DNA from: Weeksellaceae bacterium
GTDB lineage: Bacteria > Bacteroidota > Bacteroidia > Flavobacteriales > Weeksellaceae
Direction: 5' to 3'
Assembly (NCBI GenBank): GCA_019459455.1
Contig: JAIBEX010000008.1
Coordinates: forward strand, 1-64,000
DNA length: 64,000 nucleotides
The translations under genes and the position numbers were made by a program. Under the pieces are notes generated by a model. It was given only the letters and a program-made list of their open reading frames with translations. It was not told the DNA's origin and did not search any database. Of this stretch, positions 37,116-45,135 are shown piece by piece. Numbering within the stretch: the stretch's first letter is position 1; every line of letters starts with the position of its first letter.

Positions 37116-38099
37116 TTAGCCGTGCAGTTTCTTCCAAATCACATCCTTCAGTTCGGTAAGCCCTTCCTGCGTGACACTGGAAAAGAAAACAGGCTTGCGG
37201 TTTTCCGGGAATTCCCTGGAGATCTCAACCTTAAGTTCATCGTCCAGCAAATCGGCCTTGGAGATGGAAATGATATAGTCCTTATCCAGAAGTTCCGGGT
37301 TGTACTTCTTCAGTTCGTTTTCCAGAATCTCAAATTCTTTATAGTGACTTTCAGAATCGGCTGGTATCAAAAACAGCAGAATGGAATTCCTTTCAATATG
37401 TCTCAGGAAGCGGTGACCCAAACCTTTTCCTTCCGCCGCACCCTCTATGATTCCGGGAATATCGGCCATAACAAAGGATTTATAGTTCCGGTAATCCACG
37501 ATTCCCAGATTCGGTGTGAGCGTGGTGAACGCGTAATCAGCAATCTTTGGTTTCGCAGCCGAAACTGCGGCTAAAAGTGTCGATTTCCCTGCATTTGGGA
37601 AACCTACCAGGCCAACATCGGCAAGGATTTTAAGTTCGAAGGTAATGAAACCTTCTTCACCCGGAAGTCCGGGCTGTGCGTAACGGGGGGTCTGGTTCGT
37701 GGATGATTTGAAATGCTCGTTTCCAAGTCCGCCTTTTCCGCCGTGCATCAGGATGATTTCCTGACCGTCTTCCATGATTTCTGCAATCACTTCACCTCCC
37801 TCATTTTTTGCAATGGTCCCCAACGGAACTTTGATGTAAACGTCCTCTCCATATCCACCGGTTAACTGGTTTTTTCCACCGTTATGTCCGCGTTCGGCCT
37901 TTACGTGCCTTGTAAAACGGAGTGGAAGCAAGGTCCACTCGTGCGAATCGCCTTTCATGATGACGTGTCCGCCACGGCCGCCATCGCCACCGTCCGGTCC
38001 TCCCTTCGGGATGTATTTTTCGCGGCGGAGGTGTGCGGAGCCGGCACCGCCGTGTCCGGATTTACAGTGAATTTTTACGTAATCTACAAAGTTTGACAT
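37116..38099 (-). CDS. obg: GTPase Obg/CgtA
   Basis: 327 residues, without the C-terminal OCT domain of E. coli, as is usual in Bacteroidota. The glycine-rich Obg fold ([20 protein letters not shown] to about 158) comes first, then the GTPase: G1 [12 protein letters not shown]2 within [13 protein letters not shown]3 DIPGIIEGA, and SKAD in place of NKxD for G4. It binds the 50S subunit and is required for ribosome maturation. Third gene of hpt-adk-obg, 90 bases after adk. Confidence 0.96.
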   Translation of the reverse strand: MSNFVDYVKIHCKSGHGGAGSAHLRREKYIPKGGPDGGDGGRGGHVIMKGDSHEWTLLPLRFTRHVKAERGHNGGKNQLTGGYGEDVYIKVPLGTIAKNEGGEVIAEIMEDGQEIILMHGGKGGLGNEHFKSSTNQTPRYAQPGLPGEEGFITFELKILADVGLVGFPNAGKSTLLAAVSAAKPKIADYAFTTLTPNLGIVDYRNYKSFVMADIPGIIEGAAEGKGLGHRFLRHIERNSILLFLIPADSESHYKEFEILENELKKYNPELLDKDYIISISKADLLDDELKVEISREFPENRKPVFFSSVTQEGLTELKDVIWKKLHG

Positions 38100-38189
38100 A
38101 ATTTTCTTGGGGTTTAGGTTCAGGGATTAGTTTTCGGATTTAGATATTATTTGAATGCTTTTTCTTCATCCTGAAATACCACCTGGATC

Positions 38190-38768
38190 CTATTTTATTT
38201 TTTCTACTTCGGCAAAAAGTTTTTGGGAAATCTCTTCAATTTCACCTACGCCGTTTATTTCAACATATTTACCCTGCTGCTTATACAGCTCAGCAACTTC
38301 TGCTGTTTTAGAATAGTACTCTTCTATGCGGTGGCGGATTATTTCCTCGTTGGAATCGTCTGTCCGACCGCTGGTGACGCCTCTTTTCAGTAAGCGGCCC
38401 ACCAATATTTCATCATCTACAATCAGCGACAGACAAACGGAAATATCAGCATTCAGGACTTCTTTAACAATGTTTTCCAGGGCTTCGGTCTGATTGGCTG
38501 TTCTCGGATAACCGTCGAAGATGAATCCATTGGTTTCGGTCGGCTTTTTCACTTCGTCCACCAGCATGTCCGTGGTTACCTGATCCGGTACGAGTTCGCC
38601 TTTGTCAATATAAGATTTTGCCAGTTTTCCCAGTTCCGTGTCATTTTTCATGTTATAACGGAACAGGTCACCGGTTGAAATCTGTTTTAAGTTGAATTTT
38701 TCAATTAAATTTTGTGCCTGTGTACCTTTACCGCTTCCGGGAGGGCCGAAGAGAACAATGTTTATCAT
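38190..38768 (-). CDS. adk: Adenylate kinase (short-LID type)
   Basis: 192 residues. Converts ATP + AMP to two ADP. Seen: FGPPGSGKGTQAQNL (P-loop), ISTGDLFR (AMP site), FDGYPRTANQ, and the short LID RLLKRGVTSGRTDDSN rather than the zinc-binding long LID. Starts 46 bases after the hpt stop, in one purine-metabolism unit with it. Confidence 0.97.
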   Translation of the reverse strand: MINIVLFGPPGSGKGTQAQNLIEKFNLKQISTGDLFRYNMKNDTELGKLAKSYIDKGELVPDQVTTDMLVDEVKKPTETNGFIFDGYPRTANQTEALENIVKEVLNADISVCLSLIVDDEILVGRLLKRGVTSGRTDDSNEEIIRHRIEEYYSKTAEVAELYKQQGKYVEINGVGEIEEISQKLFAEVEKIK

Positions 38769-38814
38769 TATAATAGGTTTGATATTGAAATTTTACTGCT
38801 TTTAGCAGGTTTCT

Positions 38815-39369
38815 TTAATCGTTTATTTTTCCCTCTTCCAACTGGTACAGGTCTTTCAGGTTGCGTCCCAGCTCATCGTAATCCAGTCCGTAACCCACAA
38901 CGAATTTGTTTGGGATTTCTTTTCCGATATAATCCAGCTTGAAATCTTTTTTGTAAACATCCGGCTTCAGCAGAAATGAGGCAAGTTTTACCGATTTTGG
39001 GCGCTGGGTTTCATTAAAATACTGAAACAGGCTTTCCACGGTGTTTCCTGTGTCCACAATGTCTTCCACCAGAATAATATGGCGGTCTTTGATCTCCTTC
39101 GTGAGTTCCATTTTCTGATATACAATTCCTGTAGACTGCGTGCCCACATATGAACTCATCTGGATGAAGGCGATCTCACAATTACCCGGATAATGCTTGA
39201 GCAGGTCGGAGAAAAACATCACAACACCGTTCAGTACCCCAATGAAAACCGGGATTTCGTCTTTGTAGTCTTTGTAGATTTTAAGGGCTGTTTCTTTTAC
39301 AATTTCCTGTATTTCAGCATCTTCCAGATAAGGAACAAAAGTTTTGTCGTAAATTTGAATGGATTCCAT
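38815..39369 (-). CDS. hpt: Hypoxanthine phosphoribosyltransferase
   Basis: 184 residues from ATG 39369 (MESIQIYDKTFVPYLED). The in-frame ATG at 39390 overlaps the promoter box and is rejected. Purine salvage: hypoxanthine + PRPP to IMP. The PRPP loop is ILVEDIVDTGNTVE, with VFIGVLNGVVMF and the flexible loop YVGTQSTG upstream, and FVVGYGLDYDELGRNL as the purine site. Divergent from purA, which also uses IMP. Confidence 0.95.
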   Translation of the reverse strand: MESIQIYDKTFVPYLEDAEIQEIVKETALKIYKDYKDEIPVFIGVLNGVVMFFSDLLKHYPGNCEIAFIQMSSYVGTQSTGIVYQKMELTKEIKDRHIILVEDIVDTGNTVESLFQYFNETQRPKSVKLASFLLKPDVYKKDFKLDYIGKEIPNKFVVGYGLDYDELGRNLKDLYQLEEGKIND

Positions 39370-39386
39370 ATAATGTTTCGCAAAGG

Positions 39387-39395
39387 GCAAATTTA
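39387..39395 (-). promoter_or_regulatory. -7 promoter box of the hpt-adk-obg operon
   Basis: TAAATTTGC on the minus strand, 17 bases before the hpt ATG at 39369. Confidence 0.55.
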
Positions 39396-39471
39396 AGGAA
39401 ATTAATCGGAAATTTTTTATGCAGAAATGGCCTGTCTCAAATTGAAGTTTAACAATATTTTTTCAACAAAC

Positions 39472-39504
39472 TTTGCCTAAAACTTATATTAAAAGTAACT
39501 TTGC
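39472..39504 (+). promoter_or_regulatory. Promoter of purA (-33 and -7 elements)
   Basis: TTTG at 39472-39475, a 20-base spacer, then TAACTTTGC at 39496-39504, the best full match to the flavobacterial promoter in the window. The leader to the purA ATG is about 18 bases. Confidence 0.65.
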
Positions 39505-39526
39505 GGGAATCTTAAAACAGTAAAAT

Positions 39527-40813
39527 ATGTCAACTTATGTGGTTGTTGGTCTTCAGTACGGCGACGAAGGCAAAGGAAAAATTACGGATGTTCTATCAGC
39601 GAAATCAGATTATGTAGTACGGTTTCAGGGTGGCGATAATGCAGGGCATACCGTATATGTAGGCGATGAAAAATTTGTCCTGCACCTTCTGCCTTCCGGT
39701 GTCCTGCAGTGCAAGGGGAAATGCATCATTGCAAATGGAGTAGTGGTGAATCCCAAGGCCTTTATGAAAGAAATTGCGCAGCTCGAAGAGAAAGGGATGA
39801 AAACGGACCACGTTTTCATCAGCCGGAGAGCTCATGTCATCATGCCTTATCATATTTTGCTGGATACTTACCGTGAGGAGGATGAAGACGGCACGCAAAT
39901 CGGCACTACCAAAAAAGGGATTGGACCGTGTTATGAAGATAAGATTTCCCGTGTGGGGATTCGGATGGTTGATTTGCTCAATCCTGAAGTCCTTCGCGAA
40001 AAAATCGAAAAGAACCTTAAGACAAAGAACAGTCTTTTTGAGAAATATTTTGGCAAGCCGACGCTTGATATTGACGAAATTTATAACGAATTCATAGAAA
40101 TTGGTGAAAAACTGAAGGACCGCATCGTAGATACAGAGGTGGAACTGAACCAGGCGATTCACGACGGCAAAAATATCCTGTTCGAAGGTGCACAGGCCCT
40201 TATGCTGGATATTGACTTCGGAACCTATCCTTTCGTGACCTCCTCCTCGCCTTCAACCGGCGGCGTCTGTACCGGAGCCGGAGTCCCTCCAACAAGCCTT
40301 CAGAATCTCATCGGAGTAGCGAAAGCCTACACCACCAGAGTAGGACACGGACCGTTTCCCACAGAACTTCATGATGAACTTGGCGAAAACATCCGTAAAA
40401 TCGGTCACGAATTCGGTGCAACCACCGGCAGACCAAGAAGAACAGGCTGGCTTGATCTTGTTTCCCTGAAACACGCTACAATGATTAACGGAATCAACAA
40501 TCTGGTGATTACTAAACTTGATGTTCTTTCAGGAATTCCATTGCTGAAGATTGCTACGCATTATAGAACGGAGGATGGGAAGATTATTGATTACTTTACC
40601 TCATCCACAACAAAACTTTATAATTACGAACCTATTTACCAGGAACTGGAAGGCTGGACCGAAGATATTTCGCATGCCCGCACCTATGACGAGCTTCCTG
40701 CAAACGCCAAAAAATACATTGAATTTATTGAGCAGTATCTGGGAATAAGCGTTTACCTGGTCTCGGTCGGACCCGAACGAAGCCAGAACATCATTCGGAA
40801 GGAACTGTTCTAA
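39527..40813 (+). CDS. purA: Adenylosuccinate synthetase
   Basis: 428 residues, family length. Joins IMP and aspartate using GTP, the first committed step to AMP. GLQYGDEGKGKITDVL (GTP P-loop and the catalytic Asp), QGGDNAGHT with the catalytic His, IGTTKKGIGPCYEDK, and the C-terminal GTTTGRPRRTGW-type loop (FGATTGRPRRTGWLD). Monocistronic with its own promoter and terminator. Confidence 0.98.
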   Translation: MSTYVVVGLQYGDEGKGKITDVLSAKSDYVVRFQGGDNAGHTVYVGDEKFVLHLLPSGVLQCKGKCIIANGVVVNPKAFMKEIAQLEEKGMKTDHVFISRRAHVIMPYHILLDTYREEDEDGTQIGTTKKGIGPCYEDKISRVGIRMVDLLNPEVLREKIEKNLKTKNSLFEKYFGKPTLDIDEIYNEFIEIGEKLKDRIVDTEVELNQAIHDGKNILFEGAQALMLDIDFGTYPFVTSSSPSTGGVCTGAGVPPTSLQNLIGVAKAYTTRVGHGPFPTELHDELGENIRKIGHEFGATTGRPRRTGWLDLVSLKHATMINGINNLVITKLDVLSGIPLLKIATHYRTEDGKIIDYFTSSTTKLYNYEPIYQELEGWTEDISHARTYDELPANAKKYIEFIEQYLGISVYLVSVGPERSQNIIRKELF

Positions 40814-40835
40814 AAACCTCCTCTTAAAAGCATAA

Positions 40836-40864
40836 GTCCCGCAGTTTTGCGGGATTTTTTTATT
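40836..40864 (+). terminator. Rho-independent terminator of purA
   Basis: TCCCGCA/TGCGGGA stem with a 4-base loop and seven T. Confidence 0.9.
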
Positions 40865-41025
40865 TGCTGCATAACGATTTTTGCATGTTTTAAGCAAATG
40901 CCTCCAAAACATATCAATGTCACAATAAATTGGCAGGATAGTTGAATGATGCCTAAAGTAATCAGAAAATAAGTTGTAATTTAATGATTTATAGGTCATA
41001 ATTGAACCACGTAATATATAAAGCG

Positions 41026-41844
41026 ATGAAAAATTTACTTAAATTAGATGAAAACCGGAAGTTGGATGAGATCGTATTCGAGCACCGTAACAAGCTTTAT
41101 GGTGCTTATGCATTGCGTAAGGAAGAGGGCAGTGTTTTAAATAAAGCAATGTTTCTCGGAATTTCGATATTTCTGGCCCTGGCCATAACTCCGGTTGTGA
41201 TTTCCAGCTTTAATAATTCTGTTTCTGATGGACCCGACCTCGTGGCTCCACCGGAATGGGTACTCCCTCCTGATGTTGAGAAAGATCCACCTGCACCTAC
41301 GGTCGTGACCCCTCCTGTACAGAAACCGGTCGCAACTTATAATTCAGTCCTTCCAACGCCTACAAAAGCAGCGAAAGAACTACCGGTAACGGTAGTGAAT
41401 AATGATGAAGCCGTACCAGGTTTTCAGGATACTCCCGGTGCAAAACCAATGGATACCTACACACCGCCTGTTGTTAATCCCGGCACAACCCAGCAGGTTC
41501 CCACTACACCGGTAAAGGTTAAGGATCCTAATGCTGTAGTTAAAGAGGTTGATGTACAGGCCGAATTCGCCGGAGGAATTCAGGCGTTCAGAAAAAAGGT
41601 TGCACAGAATTTCAATACATCCGATTATGAAGGCTCGGGAGAAAAGATTTCTGCTATGGTAACCTTCATCGTTGAAAAAGACGGCAGTATTTCCGCAGTG
41701 AAAGCTTCAGGTTCAGATTCAGATTTCAACAGAGAGGCCGAGAAGACCGTTAAATCAATAAAAGGAACCTGGAAACCCGCCATGCTTGACGGCGAAAAGG
41801 TAAGGTCTTACTTTCGGATTCCGATAAGCATGCAGTTCGATTAG
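41026..41844 (+). CDS. TonB energy-transducer protein
   Basis: 272 residues from ATG 41026. The cytoplasmic N-terminus carries LDEIVFEHRNKLYGAYALRK, conserved in Bacteroidota TonB proteins. One membrane helix follows (about 42-60), then a proline-rich periplasmic spacer (about 75-165), and a C-terminal TonB domain (about 180-272: VTFIVEKDGSISAVKASGSD, then FRIPISMQF). It passes proton-motive energy from ExbB/ExbD to outer-membrane receptors. No exbB/exbD nearby. The 160 bases between purA's terminator and this gene show nothing. Confidence 0.92.
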   Translation: MKNLLKLDENRKLDEIVFEHRNKLYGAYALRKEEGSVLNKAMFLGISIFLALAITPVVISSFNNSVSDGPDLVAPPEWVLPPDVEKDPPAPTVVTPPVQKPVATYNSVLPTPTKAAKELPVTVVNNDEAVPGFQDTPGAKPMDTYTPPVVNPGTTQQVPTTPVKVKDPNAVVKEVDVQAEFAGGIQAFRKKVAQNFNTSDYEGSGEKISAMVTFIVEKDGSISAVKASGSDSDFNREAEKTVKSIKGTWKPAMLDGEKVRSYFRIPISMQFD

Positions 41845-41865
41845 TTTTATCATATCATCACTAAT

Positions 41866-41901
41866 TTATCCACAATTTCAAAGATTTTGTGGATAATTTT
41901 T
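41866..41901 (+). promoter_or_regulatory. Inverted pair of DnaA-box sequences / stem-loop after tonB
   Basis: TTATCCACAA (41866-41875) and its exact complement TTGTGGATAA (41887-41896), 11-base loop, then seven T. Each arm contains the strict DnaA box TTATCCACA. As RNA it also forms a 10-bp stem plus T run, so it may simply terminate tonB. Both readings fit. Confidence 0.6.
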
Positions 41902-41977
41902 TTGTAAGTAAATAACTTACTTGCAGTCACTTATGTTTACTCAGTGTATTCATGTCCGCGCTACAGCAAAAAAAATG

Positions 41978-41986
41978 TATTTTTGT
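41978..41986 (+). promoter_or_regulatory. -7 promoter box of the parAB operon
   Basis: TATTTTTGT, 15 bases before the parA ATG at 42002. Confidence 0.5.
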
Positions 41987-42001
41987 GGTTTAAACGAAAA
42001 T

Positions 42002-42775
42002 ATGGCGAAAATCATTGGTATAGCAAATCAGAAGGGGGGTGTGGGGAAAACCACTACCGCCGTTAATCTTGCGGCTGCCCTTGGGGTTCTGGAAAAGAAA
42101 ATTCTTCTCATTGATGCCGATCCTCAGGCCAATGCTACCTCCGGTTTGGGTGTGGATGAAGTTAAATATTCAACCTACAACCTTCTGGAGCACAGTGCAA
42201 ACGCCAAAAAATGTATACAGAGAACCTCGTCGCCCAATTTGGATATCATCCCTTCTCATATTGACCTCGTGGCCGCCGAAATTGAACTTGTTGACCGCGA
42301 AAACAGGGAGTATATGCTCAAAGGTGCCCTTAAACAGATCCGCGACGATTATGACTATATTGTCATTGACTGCGCGCCGAGCTTAGGGTTAATCACCATC
42401 AATGCCCTTACCGCAGCCGATTCTGTTATCATACCTATACAGTGTGAATATTTCGCATTGGAGGGTCTGGGAAAACTCCTGAATACGATCAAGAATGTTC
42501 AGAAAATTCACAATAAAGACCTGGATATAGAAGGGTTGCTCCTTACCATGTACGATTCGCGTTTGCGTCTTTCAAATCAGGTGGTGGAAGAAGTGAACAG
42601 TCATTTTCCTGAAATGGTCTTTGACACCATCATCAGCAGAAATGTACGTTTAAGTGAGGCACCAAGTTTTGGAGAGAGTATCCTGAATTACGATGCAGAA
42701 AGCAAAGGTGCTATACAGTACCTGCAGTTGGCTGAAGAAGTCTTGCTTAAAAATGAAAATTTAGTTAAAAATTAA
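42002..42775 (+). CDS. parA: Chromosome-partitioning ATPase ParA
   Basis: 257 residues from ATG 42002 (MAKIIGIANQKGGVGKTTTA). A longer frame to 41921 runs through the promoter. Deviant Walker A KGGVGKTT at about 11-18, Walker A' DADPQANAT and Walker B VIDCAPSLG. It drives segregation of parS/ParB complexes along the nucleoid. First gene of parA-parB-DUF5683-dapB-lepB. Confidence 0.96.
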   Translation: MAKIIGIANQKGGVGKTTTAVNLAAALGVLEKKILLIDADPQANATSGLGVDEVKYSTYNLLEHSANAKKCIQRTSSPNLDIIPSHIDLVAAEIELVDRENREYMLKGALKQIRDDYDYIVIDCAPSLGLITINALTAADSVIIPIQCEYFALEGLGKLLNTIKNVQKIHNKDLDIEGLLLTMYDSRLRLSNQVVEEVNSHFPEMVFDTIISRNVRLSEAPSFGESILNYDAESKGAIQYLQLAEEVLLKNENLVKN

Positions 42776-42796
42776 CAGACTTTTGCGAAGGTTAAA

Positions 42797-42812
42797 AGTT
42801 TCACGTGATAAT
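42797..42812. promoter_or_regulatory. Partial parS-like sequence before parB
   Basis: AGTTTCACGTGATAAT matches the widely conserved parS TGTTTCACGTGAAACA at 12 of 16 positions, with the whole left half and central CACGTG intact. It overlaps the parB start region. Candidate ParB binding or autoregulatory site. Confidence 0.45.
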
Positions 42813-43701
42813 GAAAGATAAAAAACGAGCAATGGGACGTGGCCTTGGAGCGATCCTGAGCGCAGAGTCCAAAGCAAGCATAAATTCCGCTTCCGATGAG
42901 GGTGCTGATAAATTTGTTGGCAATATTGTAGAAGTCCAGCTGGACGATATCTATCCCAATGCATCGCAGCCCCGGACCTATTTTGATGAAAAGGCGCTAA
43001 GTGATTTGGCGCAGTCCATCAGGAATCTGGGCGTTATTCAGCCAATTACCGTACGGAAGGAGGGCGGAAAGTTTGAGATTATTTCCGGTGAAAGACGGTA
43101 CCGCGCATCAAAGATCGCAGGTTTGACTTCCGTTCCGGCCTATATCCGCCTCGTGAACGACCAGGAGATGCTGGAAATGGCCCTGGTGGAGAATATCCAG
43201 CGCGAGGATCTTGATGCCATTGAAGTGGCACTTACCTACCAAAGACTGCTGGACGAAATTGGCCTCACACAGGAAAATCTGAGTCAGCGGGTCGGCAAGG
43301 AAAGGAGTACGATTACCAACTCTATACGTCTGCTCCGTCTGAACCCGGAGGTGCAGAACGCCATCAGGAGCGGGGAAATTTCTGCCGGTCACGGACGTGC
43401 CATCATCAGCCTTGAAGATTCCGAGTCACAAAACCTGCTCTTCAGAAAAATAATAAAAGAAGGACTGAATGTACGTCAGTCAGAGTTGGCATCTAACCAG
43501 CTGAAAAACCCTGAAAAGACACAGCCACGCACAAAACCTTTATTACCCAACAACCTTAAGAAAGTACAGAAATCCCTGTCGGATGTTCTGGAAGTGAATG
43601 TGGAGATTAAATCCTCCGGTAAGGGAAATAAGGGAAAAATAGTCCTCGATTTTAAAAACCAGGAGGAACTGGATAACATTCTTTCCCACTTCCGGTTATG
43701 A
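42811..43701 (+). CDS. parB: Chromosome-partitioning protein ParB
   Basis: 296 residues from ATG 42811 (MKDKKRAMGRGLGAILS). A GTG two codons upstream is possible. CTP-binding ParB/Srx domain: QPRTYFDEKALSDLAQSI, VIQPITVRK, and the GERRYRASK box. Then the helix-turn-helix (LTQENLSQRVGKERSTITNSIRLLRL) that reads parS, and a C-terminal dimer domain. Stop overlaps the next start by four bases (ATGA). Confidence 0.95.
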   Translation: MKDKKRAMGRGLGAILSAESKASINSASDEGADKFVGNIVEVQLDDIYPNASQPRTYFDEKALSDLAQSIRNLGVIQPITVRKEGGKFEIISGERRYRASKIAGLTSVPAYIRLVNDQEMLEMALVENIQREDLDAIEVALTYQRLLDEIGLTQENLSQRVGKERSTITNSIRLLRLNPEVQNAIRSGEISAGHGRAIISLEDSESQNLLFRKIIKEGLNVRQSELASNQLKNPEKTQPRTKPLLPNNLKKVQKSLSDVLEVNVEIKSSGKGNKGKIVLDFKNQEELDNILSHFRL

Positions 43702-44330
43702 AAAAACTGATTGCGTTTTTGCTGTTCTGTCTGATCTTCACCGCTCACTCCCAGGTGAACAGGAATGATACCATCAGGACGGAAAATCATCCCCGCGATT
43801 CCCTGTCAGCCTCTAAACCCAAATCGGAACTTGAGGTCGTCACGACGATAGAGGAGAATAATGCACCTTATGCGAAACCAAAGTACAGTCCTACAAAAGC
43901 CGGATTATATTCCGCGGTTTTACCCGGATTGGGTCAGTATTATAACAAAAAATACTGGAAGATCCCAATTGCATGGGGTGGAATTGGCGTGGGAGTAGGG
44001 GTTACCATTTGGAACGATAAAAGATACAAACGGTACCGCAACGCCTTTGTTGCGGAAATAAATGGAGTTCCGCATGAATTCTCCAATTATAATATTTCCA
44101 ACCTCAAGGAGTCGTTGGGTCGCGAACAGGACCGCTGGAAAAGAAACCGCGATTATGCAATCGCAGCTACAGGACTGGTTTACATACTGAATATTGTGGA
44201 TGCCGTTGTTGATGCTCATCTGTACGAGGGCAAGAACGACCCGGACCTGGCCATAAGACCTACGGTAATTTACGATGAGTATGGAGGACAGGCTTCCACA
44301 ATGGGAGTTCTGTTAAATTATAAATTCTAA
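43698..44330 (+). CDS. DUF5683 membrane/secreted protein
   Basis: 210 residues. Signal peptide (about 1-18, IFTAHSQ). After a polar stretch comes the DUF5683 region with SAVLPGLGQYYNKKYWKIPIAWGGIGVG, resembling the PGxGQxYxG motif of small TM2-like proteins, and a second hydrophobic helix (AIAATGLVYILNIVDAVVDAHL). Function unknown. It is found between parB and dapB in many flavobacteria. Translationally coupled to parB. Confidence 0.9.
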   Translation: MKKLIAFLLFCLIFTAHSQVNRNDTIRTENHPRDSLSASKPKSELEVVTTIEENNAPYAKPKYSPTKAGLYSAVLPGLGQYYNKKYWKIPIAWGGIGVGVGVTIWNDKRYKRYRNAFVAEINGVPHEFSNYNISNLKESLGREQDRWKRNRDYAIAATGLVYILNIVDAVVDAHLYEGKNDPDLAIRPTVIYDEYGGQASTMGVLLNYKF

Positions 44331-44341
44331 GTATCATTTTT

Positions 44342-45043
44342 ATGAAGATAGCGCTGGTCGGATACGGCAAAATGGGCAAAATTATCGAGGAAGTCGCCAT
44401 CAAAAAAGGCCATGAGATTGTTGCCCGCCTCAATGAGACACCAACTGTTGAAAACCTGAACAGCCCGGATGTGGTGATTGAGTTTTCGCAGCCCGAAGCG
44501 GCCTTCACCAACATCAAAAGTTGTCTGGACCTCCAGATTCCGGTGGTCTGCGGAACCACAGGTTGGCTTAGCCAAAAACCTGATATTGAATCAATTGCCG
44601 GAAAAAACAGCACCGCATTTTTATATGGTTCCAATTTCAGCTTGGGAGTAAATTTATTTTTCGCCCTCAACGAGAAACTCGCCTCGCTTATGAACAAGTT
44701 TGATGAATACGGTGTTCAGTTGGAAGAAATCCATCATACCCATAAAAAAGACGCGCCGAGCGGGACCGCGATTACATTGGCTGAAGGGATTATTGCCAAT
44801 GATGAAAGGTTTGATGCCTGGAAACTCGAGGAAACGAAGGATAGGGAGCTCGGTATATTCGCCATTCGTGAAGATGAGGTCCCGGGAACCCATAAGGTGT
44901 TTTACCGCTCTGATGTGGATGAGATTGAGATCCGGCATACCGCCTTCAGCAGAAATGGATTTGCACAGGGCGCCGTGATTGCGGCTGAGTGGATCATTGG
45001 AAAAAAAGGAAATTTCTCCATGAAGGACGTTCTTTTTTCCTAA
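44342..45043 (+). CDS. dapB: 4-hydroxy-tetrahydrodipicolinate reductase
   Basis: 233 residues, the short Bacteroidota form. Reduces the DapA product on the way to diaminopimelate and lysine, so it feeds peptidoglycan. NAD(P) motif GYGKMGK at the N-terminus, VCGTTGW, and the catalytic region EIHHTHKKDAPSGTA. Twelve bases after the DUF5683 gene. Confidence 0.95.
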   Translation: MKIALVGYGKMGKIIEEVAIKKGHEIVARLNETPTVENLNSPDVVIEFSQPEAAFTNIKSCLDLQIPVVCGTTGWLSQKPDIESIAGKNSTAFLYGSNFSLGVNLFFALNEKLASLMNKFDEYGVQLEEIHHTHKKDAPSGTAITLAEGIIANDERFDAWKLEETKDRELGIFAIREDEVPGTHKVFYRSDVDEIEIRHTAFSRNGFAQGAVIAAEWIIGKKGNFSMKDVLFS

Positions 45044-45135
45044 GAAGGAATAATTTCGCAGTAGTCCATAGAAAACATAAACTTTCGGTAACAAAACCGA
45101 TATCCGATAAACTAATTAGCGTTAAGCATTTTAAT

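Noticed and set aside
41921-42001. N-terminal extension of ParA
   Set aside because: It passes through the promoter box at 41978-41986 and lacks similarity to ParA.
44989-45135. N-terminal extension of LepB into dapB
   Set aside because: The residues are those of dapB read out of frame; the membrane N-terminus begins at 45136.
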